Shown here in pieces: positions 9,156-17,651 of a DNA stretch of 64,000 nucleotides (position 1 is its first letter; every line of letters starts with the position of its first letter). Source of the DNA: Flavobacterium sp. MC2016-06 (lineage in GTDB: Bacteria > Bacteroidota > Bacteroidia > Flavobacteriales > Flavobacteriaceae); NCBI RefSeq assembly GCF_009711165.2, contig NZ_WMID02000002.1, positions 248,001 through 312,000 on the forward strand. Direction: 5' to 3'. Below the pieces are notes generated by a model. It had not been told where the DNA came from. It ran no database searches and worked only from the letters and a program-made list of their open reading frames with translations. Made by a program: the position numbers and the translations under genes.

Positions 9156-9173
9156 TGTTTTTATGGGAAAAAA

Positions 9174-9207
9174 AATCCAAATTCCTAAAAAAATAGAAAT
9201 TTGGATT
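9174..9207. terminator. Terminator after porV
   Basis: Arms AATCCAAATT (9174-9183) and AATTTGGATT (9198-9207) form a 10-bp stem. In the minus-strand transcript it is followed by a U-run (the A-tract just left of 9174). It separates porV from cdd. Confidence 0.8.
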
Positions 9208-9232
9208 GTTATGTTTTTATTGTTTTTACTCT

Positions 9233-10438
9233 TTAATAGGTTTCATATTTGTCTCCAAAGTTAAACGTTAAAGAAAAACGAAGTGTATTTTCTAAAGGAT
9301 TTTTAACTTTTGATGCTGAGAATAAGTATGAAACGTCAATTTTCATTACGTTGTATTTGAATCCAGCTCCTAAAGAGAAGAATTTTCTAGCTCCTTTTTC
9401 TGGACTTTCATGAAAATATCCTAATCGCATTGCAAAAGCGTCTTGATACACATATTCTCCAGCAACACTATAAGTGATTTCTTTTAATTCTTCGCTAAAT
9501 CCGCCTGGTGCATCACCAAAAGATTTAAAAATTCCAGAAACCCATCCAATGTCTTTGTATTTGTTGTAACTAATGTCGTTTGCTTCTTGTTGAGAAATAT
9601 CTCCAACATCGTCATAATCACCATCTCCGTTTGCATCAACAGGAGTTCCAGGTCCTGGAGGTGTTGGTACTAGAAGTTTAGTAAATTCGACACTAACGGC
9701 AACTTTGTTGTAATCGTCTAAAATAAAATCAAAACCTCCACCTAATCTTAGATTGGCAGGTAAAAAGTTTGAACTAATGTCGTCGTGGTCGTAACTTATT
9801 TTTTGGCCTAAATTCTGCATGTTAAAACCTGCTCTCCATCTTCCGTTAAAATCGTTGTATGCGATTTCTTCAGATTGGTAAAAACCAGATACATCTACTG
9901 CAAAAGTTTTTGCAGCTTTTGCATCAACAGTTTCTGAAGCAACTTTTAAATTAGAGCTAATAAATCGTGCTGCAATTCCCATCGAGAATGTTTCGCTCAA
10001 TTTAAGAGAGTAAGAGCCATCCAATGCAAATTCGTTTGGAGTTACTTCTCTAACAGCTTCGTTTGGGTCGCCGGTTTGTCTTAGTTCAATTCCTCCAAAT
10101 CCAAAATAACGAAAACTACCTGCAAAGGCGCTTCGTTCATCGATTTTGTTATAATAGGTTAATTGACCAAGTGAAATGTCATTTGCTAAGTCAGTTAAAT
10201 AAGGAGTGTAACTGATAGAAAAACCTTGTTTGTCTTCTGAAAAAGCATATTTAGCAGGATTCCACTGTTGAGAGAAAACGTCGGCTGAAGTTGCGACACC
10301 TTGATCTGCTAAACCAGCAGCTCTGGCATCTGCTGCGACTAGTAAAAATGGGACACCAGTTGTAATCGGTCTTGTTTCTTGGGCTTTGGCTAATAAAGTA
10401 GTTAAAAAACAAATTAGTAATAGTGATATTTTTTTCAT
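9233..10438 (-). CDS. porV: Type IX secretion outer-membrane protein PorV (LptO)
   Basis: A 401-residue outer-membrane beta-barrel of the type IX secretion system. It starts with a signal peptide (MKKISLLLICFLTTLLAKAQ) and the conserved mature segment GVPFLLVAADARAAGLAD then QQWNPAKYAF, characteristic of the PorV/FadL-like family. PorV shuttles T9SS cargo from the translocon to the PorU attachment complex. The barrel ends LRFSLTFNFGDKYETY. It lies 43 bp after porU on the same strand, the order known in F. johnsoniae, with a possible promoter of its own in the gap. Confidence 0.95.
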   Translation of the reverse strand: MKKISLLLICFLTTLLAKAQETRPITTGVPFLLVAADARAAGLADQGVATSADVFSQQWNPAKYAFSEDKQGFSISYTPYLTDLANDISLGQLTYYNKIDERSAFAGSFRYFGFGGIELRQTGDPNEAVREVTPNEFALDGSYSLKLSETFSMGIAARFISSNLKVASETVDAKAAKTFAVDVSGFYQSEEIAYNDFNGRWRAGFNMQNLGQKISYDHDDISSNFLPANLRLGGGFDFILDDYNKVAVSVEFTKLLVPTPPGPGTPVDANGDGDYDDVGDISQQEANDISYNKYKDIGWVSGIFKSFGDAPGGFSEELKEITYSVAGEYVYQDAFAMRLGYFHESPEKGARKFFSLGAGFKYNVMKIDVSYLFSASKVKNPLENTLRFSLTFNFGDKYETY

Positions 10439-10466
10439 TTATGGGGTTAATATTATTTAGGTAATG

Positions 10467-10474
10467 CAAATATA
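10467..10474 (-). promoter_or_regulatory. Predicted internal promoter -7 box of porV
   Basis: The minus strand reads TATATTTG, an exact TAnnTTTG match in the 43-bp gap between the porU stop and the porV start. It would give a leader of roughly 20 nt. It may let porV be made at a higher level than porU. Confidence 0.4.
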
Positions 10475-10481
10475 TATATTA

Positions 10482-13400
10482 TTATAATATGACAAGCTTT
10501 TCGTACTTTTCTGCTTTTTTATTTGTTAAATTAGATTTTACAGTGAGTTTATAAATATAAACTCCTTTTCCAATTCGATCACCAAAATCATCTTTTCCGT
10601 CCCAAGTTATTTCTCTAGATAAAAAGCCTTCGGTAGTAATAACTTGGTTTTTTGTCCAAACTACTTTTCCAGTAATAGTCATTACTTGAACTTGAACATC
10701 TAAAGGTTCGTAAGGTCTATTGTGTGAAAACCAAAACTGAGTGTAGGTTGAAAATGGATTTGGGTAATTAAGAACGTGTGTTAATGTTAAAGAATCATCA
10801 CCTACAACTGTAAATTGTATCTCACTCGTTACAGGATTATTGTAAACATCCCAAGCAGTAAAGCTTATGGTGTGTAATCCTGGAGTAAGATCTCTTAGAG
10901 GAAAACGTAAATTTCCGTTAGTGTAATCGTCTAATTTTGTCTGATAATAATCATTCAAAATGTACGGATTGCTTACATCTCCATCTAAAATGGCAACAAT
11001 ATCATGTCCAATGCCGCTTGCTGTATTAATCCCATTTTCATCTTCAAGAAACGCCAAAAGAAAAGGCGATTCGTTTGTAATACCTCCAGATACAAAAGTT
11101 TCATCGTTCATATATAACTTAACTTTTGGACTTATATTGTCCTGAGGTGCATTTTCATTTATTCCCCCTATTTTAATGGTGCTGTTGTAGCCAGATTGAT
11201 TCTCTAAAGCTTCATTTTTCTTCGAATAAAAACTAATTCTACCGTTGTCAACAGGAATTCGGATATCTCTAGGTACAACAAAGCTAAATTCAAATAAACC
11301 GTTTGTTACAGAAGCATTTCCTCTAAAAATAGTTTCTCCTAAAGTTTTAAATTGCATTACAGGGCTATATCCATCATTATTTAAGGTAGAATTGGTAATC
11401 ATTTTATCAAAAATAGCCGTAGATAATTCGCCATTATAACTGCTTAAAAGATTGTTGTTTTCATCTGTAATTTCGCCTGATATTTTGATTTTTGCTAATG
11501 ATTTTAGATCGGGAATTGCATCTGTAATCACAATGTCATTTACTTTTGTTAAATTAATTCTGGGTTTTGGAATTGCTAACATTAAGGCTGGATCTCCAAT
11601 ATAAAAAATAACATTACTAGAAGAACTTGGGTTTTCGTTTTTAGAAATTCGAAGTGCTTCTGCAATCGTCGTGTAGGTATTAGAACTGTACGAAAGTAAA
11701 TTTTTACTCAAGCTATCATTAAAGTTTTCGGCATTAAATTGCCCAATAGCGCGAATGGTTGTTAACATTGAGATAGCACCTCCTTTCGGATTCCAAAAAG
11801 TATATTCTCCTGCAGTAGGTCTTGTAGGATCATCAAATCGAGAAAACTCGCAGGTAATTGTTATAAATAAAGGATATTTATATTGATTGTTTAAGTTTTG
11901 TCCGTCGGCCTTTTCCCAAATTCTTTCACTTGCTAAGCCGTCTTCGCCACCATGTCCTAAATAATTAAAAACTAAAGCTCCTTTTTCAAAAGCATCAAAA
12001 AAGTCAGTTCTAGCTTTTGGATATCGCGATCCGCCGGCAGAAGCTTCTTGAGTATAAGAATCGAGCAGGATTTTATCAACATTAAAAAATGGTTTGGCAG
12101 TTCCAATTGCATCAGCTAGGCTATTTTGACGGGATTGTATGGAAGCATCAGAACTTTGATCGGAATCATCGCCTACAAGAACAAAATTATTTCTCCAATT
12201 GCCATACGACTTTGCATCATGATATTCTAAAACTTTGTTCACCATTTCGCCAGCCTGAGCATTATCCGAAACTAACATTCTCCCAACTGCAATATCAATT
12301 CCTCCATAAGGTGCAACCACATTTCCTTCTTCGGGGTCCATCAAACCATAAAAATCATCAGATGCAAAAGAAGATTCGCCAATTGTATTACTATTTACAG
12401 AATGATAAATAGGGACAATATTAGTGTTGCCGGTAATTCGGTCTTTAAAATCAAAAGAAGCGTCGCCAAATAAGTTTAGGTATTTTATTCTTTTGTCAGA
12501 AGAAGAAGCATTGTCGTATACATATTTAATACAGTTTCTAATGGCGGCGATATCTTGTTTTCCCGATGAAAATTCTTGATAGATGTTCTCCAGTGAAATT
12601 ACTTTTACATTTAAATTAGAGTAATTTTTATGGAATACTGCTAATTTCTCTGCCTGTGATACTAGATTTTTTGGAGCAACAATTATATAGTCAATGTCTT
12701 GAAAACTGTTTTGTGTGTTTTTAAAAAGCGTTCCTTTTAAGTTTTGATTGGTAATTTTTGATTGACTTTCTTTTAAAGGAGTGTAATAATCAGAAGCATC
12801 AATAGCGACATAGGTTCTGATTTCTCCTAAAGATGCTTTAAAGCTAAAAGATGCTTGATTTGCATTTTCTATTCTTGATACATTATATAGGTCTGTAATA
12901 TCCCAGATTTGAGAAATTGCAGCAGCATTTCCAACAGTATAGTTTGCAATTCCTGCAACAGAACCAGCATTGTTGTATTGAAATTTAAACTGTTTTCCTG
13001 TGCCAAGAAGTTTTCTTTTTGCGGTTAGATTGATATAATCTAAATATCCTTTTGATCCCGGAACTCCATTGTTATCATAGGTGACTTTGATTTTTACGGT
13101 TTCTGCACCTGTAAAAGTGGTGTTTGAAGCCAGTTTTCCATCATAGAATTTAGTGTCTGAACTTGATATTAACGCACTAAAATTAATGTTCCCAACAATT
13201 TGGTCGTTAGCGGCAACAGCAAACGAAGTAGGCGTGTAAGCTGCAGAAGCTGCGCTTAATTCAATTTTTACCGGAACAGAAGTATCAATGTTAGGAAAGC
13301 TAAAGGTGAATTCTTGTTCTTGATTTACATCAAATGATTCTCCATACCATTGACGCCCTAAATGTGCAATGTTAGTAAGGTCAATTTCGTGAAATTGATA

Positions 13401-14318
13401 GTCATCAAACGTGTTTAGTTCTAATGTACTGTTCCCTGTTGGCTGGTTTATGGTTGAAATTCGTTTTCCATCGGTTCCAGTAACGGTAATATAATAGTAT
13501 GATTTTGTATCGTACAAATTCAGATTAGTCTGGCTTTCAGTGTTCCAGTTCTCAATTCCTTCAGCATAAAAAAGAATATAATCTTCATTGTTAAAAACGC
13601 CGTCACTTTCTCCAATTACCTGAATCGCATTTTCGGTTAAATCTTCTGGGTAATAAGTATTGTTGGCCAGTGGGAGCATTCGTCCTCCGTTACCGTAAAT
13701 TTTAATTCTTCGCGGATCAGCTTTGCTGGCATCAAATCCTAGACTTTGTAAAAATGATTTTGAAATTTTGTAAACCCCAGATTTTTCAACATAAAAGCGA
13801 TACCAATCGCCAGAAGCTAAAACAGAATTGTAAACTGCGGCTGTTTTTTGAAAAGAAGAGGAACTGCTGCTTCTTGATGTTGAGTTGTTTGCCGAATAAG
13901 AGAAAGATTTTATCCTTTTAAAGCCATTTCCGTTTTTAATAATAGGGTAAAGAAATAAGAAAGCTTGTTTTTTATCTCTCGAAGTGACGATCTTAAGTGA
14001 TTCATTTGGTTTTTCTGGGAGGTTTGCAATAGTTAAATCTCCAAGATCCGAAGCGGAAATTGTTTCGTATATAACATCAGAAATTTGAATAGAATTGCCT
14101 GCGGAGTAGCTCGATTGGTCTAAATTAAGGAGCAGTGTTATGTTTTTTTTTGTAATGTCGTACCGAAAACTGTTTCCTGTAAAGTATGGAATTGTGGTTT
14201 TGAAGTCGCCATAACTCATCTCTTTTTTACTTTGCCAATCTAGTGTTAAGCTCCCATTTATCTGGGAAAATGAGATGAATGGAATTAAAAAAAGATATAA
14301 GATTAGGGCTTGTTTCAT
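10482..14318 (-). CDS. porU: Type IX secretion system sortase PorU
   Basis: A 1278-residue exported protein (signal MKQALILYLFLIPFISFSQ) of the gingipain-like C25 peptidase family. It cleaves the C-terminal signal of T9SS cargo and attaches the protein to the cell surface. The catalytic pair is visible: His789 in NYLGHGGEDG and Cys823 in ITITCEFSRFDDP, 34 residues apart as in gingipains. The C-terminus has a FlgD-like/Ig segment (NYPNPFSTYTQFWFSHN; WDGKDDFGDRIGKGVYIYKL). It is upstream of porV on the same strand and divergent from gldJ. Confidence 0.95.
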   Translation of the reverse strand: MKQALILYLFLIPFISFSQINGSLTLDWQSKKEMSYGDFKTTIPYFTGNSFRYDITKKNITLLLNLDQSSYSAGNSIQISDVIYETISASDLGDLTIANLPEKPNESLKIVTSRDKKQAFLFLYPIIKNGNGFKRIKSFSYSANNSTSRSSSSSSFQKTAAVYNSVLASGDWYRFYVEKSGVYKISKSFLQSLGFDASKADPRRIKIYGNGGRMLPLANNTYYPEDLTENAIQVIGESDGVFNNEDYILFYAEGIENWNTESQTNLNLYDTKSYYYITVTGTDGKRISTINQPTGNSTLELNTFDDYQFHEIDLTNIAHLGRQWYGESFDVNQEQEFTFSFPNIDTSVPVKIELSAASAAYTPTSFAVAANDQIVGNINFSALISSSDTKFYDGKLASNTTFTGAETVKIKVTYDNNGVPGSKGYLDYINLTAKRKLLGTGKQFKFQYNNAGSVAGIANYTVGNAAAISQIWDITDLYNVSRIENANQASFSFKASLGEIRTYVAIDASDYYTPLKESQSKITNQNLKGTLFKNTQNSFQDIDYIIVAPKNLVSQAEKLAVFHKNYSNLNVKVISLENIYQEFSSGKQDIAAIRNCIKYVYDNASSSDKRIKYLNLFGDASFDFKDRITGNTNIVPIYHSVNSNTIGESSFASDDFYGLMDPEEGNVVAPYGGIDIAVGRMLVSDNAQAGEMVNKVLEYHDAKSYGNWRNNFVLVGDDSDQSSDASIQSRQNSLADAIGTAKPFFNVDKILLDSYTQEASAGGSRYPKARTDFFDAFEKGALVFNYLGHGGEDGLASERIWEKADGQNLNNQYKYPLFITITCEFSRFDDPTRPTAGEYTFWNPKGGAISMLTTIRAIGQFNAENFNDSLSKNLLSYSSNTYTTIAEALRISKNENPSSSSNVIFYIGDPALMLAIPKPRINLTKVNDIVITDAIPDLKSLAKIKISGEITDENNNLLSSYNGELSTAIFDKMITNSTLNNDGYSPVMQFKTLGETIFRGNASVTNGLFEFSFVVPRDIRIPVDNGRISFYSKKNEALENQSGYNSTIKIGGINENAPQDNISPKVKLYMNDETFVSGGITNESPFLLAFLEDENGINTASGIGHDIVAILDGDVSNPYILNDYYQTKLDDYTNGNLRFPLRDLTPGLHTISFTAWDVYNNPVTSEIQFTVVGDDSLTLTHVLNYPNPFSTYTQFWFSHNRPYEPLDVQVQVMTITGKVVWTKNQVITTEGFLSREITWDGKDDFGDRIGKGVYIYKLTVKSNLTNKKAEKYEKLVIL

Positions 14319-14401
14319 CAGGCTTAAAAATGAAATTAAATTAAAAATTTATTAGTAAGTAAAAATATAGTATTTCATGTTATAGTAAATAATAAAAAGT
14401 A

Positions 14402-14409
14402 TATTTTTG
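14402..14409 (+). promoter_or_regulatory. Predicted promoter -7 box of gldJ
   Basis: TATTTTTG on the plus strand matches TAnnTTTG exactly, about 120 bp before the gldJ start. It lies in the 209-bp region from which porU and gldJ diverge; the rest of that region is AT-rich with no other clear element. Confidence 0.4.
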
Positions 14410-14527
14410 CGTTCGTAACTATAGGTTATTTTCTGGTAAAAAAAACAGCTAAATAAAATTATTAGAACAGATGTTGCTAATTAAATGTTAATTATTATAT
14501 TGCAGCACCTAAATTTATCACCTAAGA

Positions 14528-16219
14528 ATGAGTATGAAAGTAAACAAAATTGTAGTCTTGCAATTAATGATGTCAATGGTATTGATGTTGGGCACGGCTA
14601 GTTGTAGCAAAAAATCGAGTTCCGCTCACGCTTCTAGAGCCACAGGTTGGGATGTAGATAGTCAGAATGGAACCGCTGCTAGAAACGCAGGTAAAAAACA
14701 ACAGGCTGGTCCTGGTTTAGTTTTTGTTGAAGGAGGTACATTTACTATGGGTAAAGTACAAGATGATGTTATGCACGATTGGAATAACACAGCTTCTCAA
14801 CAGCACGTTCAATCATTCTATATGGATGAAACTGAGGTTACGAATGGTATGTACTTAGAATACCTAGAGTGGTTAAAGAAAGTTTTTCCTCCAACAGAAG
14901 AAAATTACAAAAACATATACGAAGGAGCTTCGCCAGATACTTTAGTCTGGAGAAATCGTTTAGGATATAACGAAACGATGACTAACAACTACTTAAGACA
15001 TCCATCTTACGCTAACTACCCAGTAGTAGGTGTTAACTGGATTCAAGCTGTTGAATTTAGCAAATGGAGAACTGACCGTGTAAATGAGGCTGTTTTAGAG
15101 AAAAATGGTTACCTTAAAAAAGGTGCTAAAACTCAAGACGTTTCTGCGGAAAGTTTATTTAATACAGAAGGCTACCTTGCTTCTCCATCTACAACTTACG
15201 GAGGAAGCGAAGAGCTTGTATTAAAGAAAAATCCTAACGGAAGAAAACCAAAAGCAGGTAAAGACGGTGTAGTTCCAGAAGAGAAAAATGTGTACGCACA
15301 ACGTTCTTCAGGTGTTATTTTACCAGAATACAGACTTCCTACTGAAGCAGAATGGGAGTACGCAGCGGCTGCAGATGTTGGACAAAGAGAATATAATATC
15401 TATAAAGGGCAAAAGAAATATCCTTGGTCTGGAGATTATACTCGTTCAGCAAAACGTAAAAACAAAGGAGATCAATTGGCTAACTTTAAACAAGGAAACG
15501 GTGATTACGGTGGAATTGCAGGTTGGTCTGATGATGGTGCAGATATTACTAATGCTGTAAAAAGCTATGCTCCTAATGATTTCGGATTATACGACATGGC
15601 AGGTAACGTAGCAGAATGGGTTGCCGATGTTTACAGACCTATTATTGATAATGAAGCAAATGATTTTAACTATTTTAGAGGAAATCAATATGCTAAAAAC
15701 AAAATTGGTAAAGACGGAAAACTTGAAATTGTTACGCCAGCTACTATTAAGTATGATACTTTAAGTAATGGTAAAGTTATAGCAAGAAACCTTCCAGGTG
15801 AAATTGCTCAAGTTCCTGTTGATGAACAAGAAACTTATTTGAGACAAAACTTTAGTCAAAGTGATAACATCAATTACAGAGACGGTGATAAACAATCTTC
15901 AAGATATTTTGACTTTGGAGATTCAGAATCAGGTTCTAAAACAGAACAAGCGATGTACAATTCACCTAAACATAATGTTACAGTTGATAGTTTAGGTAAA
16001 ATGATTAGAAAATACGACAACTCTAGTAAACGTACTACTTTGATCGATGATAAAGTAAGAGTTTATAAAGGTGGTTCTTGGAGAGATAGAGCATATTGGT
16101 TAGATCCAGCTCAAAGAAGATATTTCCCTCAAGATATGGCAACTGATTACATTGGTTTCAGATGTGCAATGTCTAGAGTAGGTGCTAAAACTGAAAGAAG
16201 AAAATCACCTAGAAACTAA
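14528..16219 (+). CDS. gldJ: Gliding motility lipoprotein GldJ
   Basis: A 563-residue lipoprotein (lipobox LGTASC, then SKKSSS) required for gliding and for stability of GldK in F. johnsoniae. It has a formylglycine-generating-enzyme/SUMF1-like fold: FVEGGTFTMG, MDETEVTNGMYLEYLEW, YRLPTEAEWEYAA, GLYDMAGNVAEWVADVY and a terminal RVYKGGSWRD...IGFRCAMS. GldJ proteins use this fold structurally and are not known sulfatase activators. Two ATGs six bases apart (14528 and 14534) could start it. Neighbours porU and porV are functionally linked, since motility adhesins travel by T9SS. Confidence 0.96.
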   Translation: MSMKVNKIVVLQLMMSMVLMLGTASCSKKSSSAHASRATGWDVDSQNGTAARNAGKKQQAGPGLVFVEGGTFTMGKVQDDVMHDWNNTASQQHVQSFYMDETEVTNGMYLEYLEWLKKVFPPTEENYKNIYEGASPDTLVWRNRLGYNETMTNNYLRHPSYANYPVVGVNWIQAVEFSKWRTDRVNEAVLEKNGYLKKGAKTQDVSAESLFNTEGYLASPSTTYGGSEELVLKKNPNGRKPKAGKDGVVPEEKNVYAQRSSGVILPEYRLPTEAEWEYAAAADVGQREYNIYKGQKKYPWSGDYTRSAKRKNKGDQLANFKQGNGDYGGIAGWSDDGADITNAVKSYAPNDFGLYDMAGNVAEWVADVYRPIIDNEANDFNYFRGNQYAKNKIGKDGKLEIVTPATIKYDTLSNGKVIARNLPGEIAQVPVDEQETYLRQNFSQSDNINYRDGDKQSSRYFDFGDSESGSKTEQAMYNSPKHNVTVDSLGKMIRKYDNSSKRTTLIDDKVRVYKGGSWRDRAYWLDPAQRRYFPQDMATDYIGFRCAMSRVGAKTERRKSPRN

Positions 16220-16241
16220 GTTTTAGAAATTTCAATAAAAA

Positions 16242-16295
16242 AAATTCCAAATTCCAATGCTGAATATTTCAGTAAGGAATTTGGAATTTTTTTAT
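16242..16295. terminator. Terminator after gldJ, AAATTCC palindrome type
   Basis: Arms AAATTCCAAATTCC (16242-16255) and GGAATTTGGAATTT (16276-16289) form a 14-bp stem followed by a T-run. The same palindromic core recurs at 57439-57493 and in part at 51901-51933. Confidence 0.85.
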
Positions 16296-16323
16296 ATTTT
16301 TATGATCCATAAAATTGTTTATA

Positions 16324-17610
16324 ATGAATATTCAAGACATTCATAACTTGTTCTTACAATGTAAATCCCTTTCAATTGATACTAGAAAAATTGAGAAGGA
16401 TTCTATGTTTTTTGCCATTAAAGGTGAAAATTTTGATGCTAATACATTTGCCAGACAAGCACTTGATTTAGGTGCTTTATTCGTGGTTATTGATAATGCG
16501 TCTTATTTTATAGACGAAAGAACTATTTTGGTTCAAAATAGTTTAGAAACACTTCAAGAGCTGGCAAAATACCACCGTACTTATTTAAAACTGCCTATTA
16601 TTGCTTTAACGGGCAGTAATGGAAAAACAACTACAAAAGAACTTATAAATGTAGTTTTATCTGAAAAATTTAAAACGAAAGCCACTGTTGGAAATTTAAA
16701 TAACCATATTGGCGTTCCGCTTACTTTGCTTTCTTTTACCCAAGAAACAGAAATTGGTATTGTAGAAATGGGTGCAAATCATAAAAAAGAAATAGAGTTT
16801 TTGTGTGAAATTGCACAGCCGGATTATGGTTATATTACCAACTTTGGGAAAGCGCATTTAGAAGGTTTTGGAGGTGTTGAAGGTGTGATTCAGGGGAAAA
16901 GTGAAATGTATCAATATCTTGCCAAGAACGACAAAATGGTTTTTGTAAATCTTGAAGATCCAATTCAGATTGAAAAATCAAAAGGAATAAAATCATTTAC
17001 TTTTGGTGTGCAGAAAGAAGCAGCAGATGTTAAAATTGAAAACATTCAAGCTAATCCTTTTGTTGCTGTAAAATATGAAAACTTTGATGTAGAGTCGCAT
17101 TTAATTGGGCTTTATAATGCAAATAATATTAATGCAGCAGTTTCTATTGGTCGTTATTTTAAAGTAGAAGACAAAGCAATAAAAAAGGCCATTGAAAATT
17201 ATATTCCAGCCAATAATAGATCTCAATTATTGAAAAAAGGATCTAATGAGATCATTTTAGACGCTTACAATGCAAACCCGAGTAGTATGGAAGTGGCAAT
17301 TGCAAACTTCCTGCAATTAGAGAATGAAAATAAAGTAATGATCTTGGGGGATATGTTTGAATTAGGAAATGAAAGTCCGCAAGAACATAAAATAATAGTA
17401 GATTCATTGTCAAAACAAGATAAATCTATTTGTTATTTAATCGGGAAATCATTTTTTGAGAATAAGATTTCTAAAGAAAATATTCAGTTTTTTGAAACCT
17501 TTGATGCTTTTGCAGAATACCTTAAAACTATTCAATTTAAAGATAATACGATCCTAATAAAAGGTTCTAGAGGAATGGCTCTGGAACGAACTTTAGAATA
17601 TATTTCATAA
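16324..17610 (+). CDS. murF: UDP-MurNAc-tripeptide--D-Ala-D-Ala ligase MurF
   Basis: A 428-residue cytoplasmic Mur ligase that adds D-Ala-D-Ala to UDP-MurNAc-tripeptide in peptidoglycan precursor synthesis. The ATP-binding loop GSNGKTTTKE is at 97-106; VGNLNNHIGVPLTLL and MGANHKKEIEFL are the next Mur signatures; LDAYNANPSSMEVAI and LGDMFELG mark the C-terminal domain. I use the ATG at 16324 (MNIQDIHNLFL); an in-frame TTG at 16315 would add three residues but is not needed. It follows gldJ but a terminator lies between them. Confidence 0.95.
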   Translation: MNIQDIHNLFLQCKSLSIDTRKIEKDSMFFAIKGENFDANTFARQALDLGALFVVIDNASYFIDERTILVQNSLETLQELAKYHRTYLKLPIIALTGSNGKTTTKELINVVLSEKFKTKATVGNLNNHIGVPLTLLSFTQETEIGIVEMGANHKKEIEFLCEIAQPDYGYITNFGKAHLEGFGGVEGVIQGKSEMYQYLAKNDKMVFVNLEDPIQIEKSKGIKSFTFGVQKEAADVKIENIQANPFVAVKYENFDVESHLIGLYNANNINAAVSIGRYFKVEDKAIKKAIENYIPANNRSQLLKKGSNEIILDAYNANPSSMEVAIANFLQLENENKVMILGDMFELGNESPQEHKIIVDSLSKQDKSICYLIGKSFFENKISKENIQFFETFDAFAEYLKTIQFKDNTILIKGSRGMALERTLEYIS

Positions 17611-17611
17611 A

Positions 17612-17641
17612 AACAAAGCCATCAAATTTGATGGCTTTGTT
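17612..17641. terminator. Bidirectional terminator between murF and the PUL regulator
   Basis: AACAAAGCCATCAAA / TTTGATGGCTTTGTT is a perfect 15-bp inverted repeat, with A-run before and T-run after. It lies between convergent genes and probably serves both. Confidence 0.9.
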
Positions 17642-17651
17642 TTTTTTATAG

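Noticed and set aside
10960..12412. Plus-strand open frames inside porU
   Set aside because: They lie antisense to a long, clearly conserved gene and have no homologous pattern.
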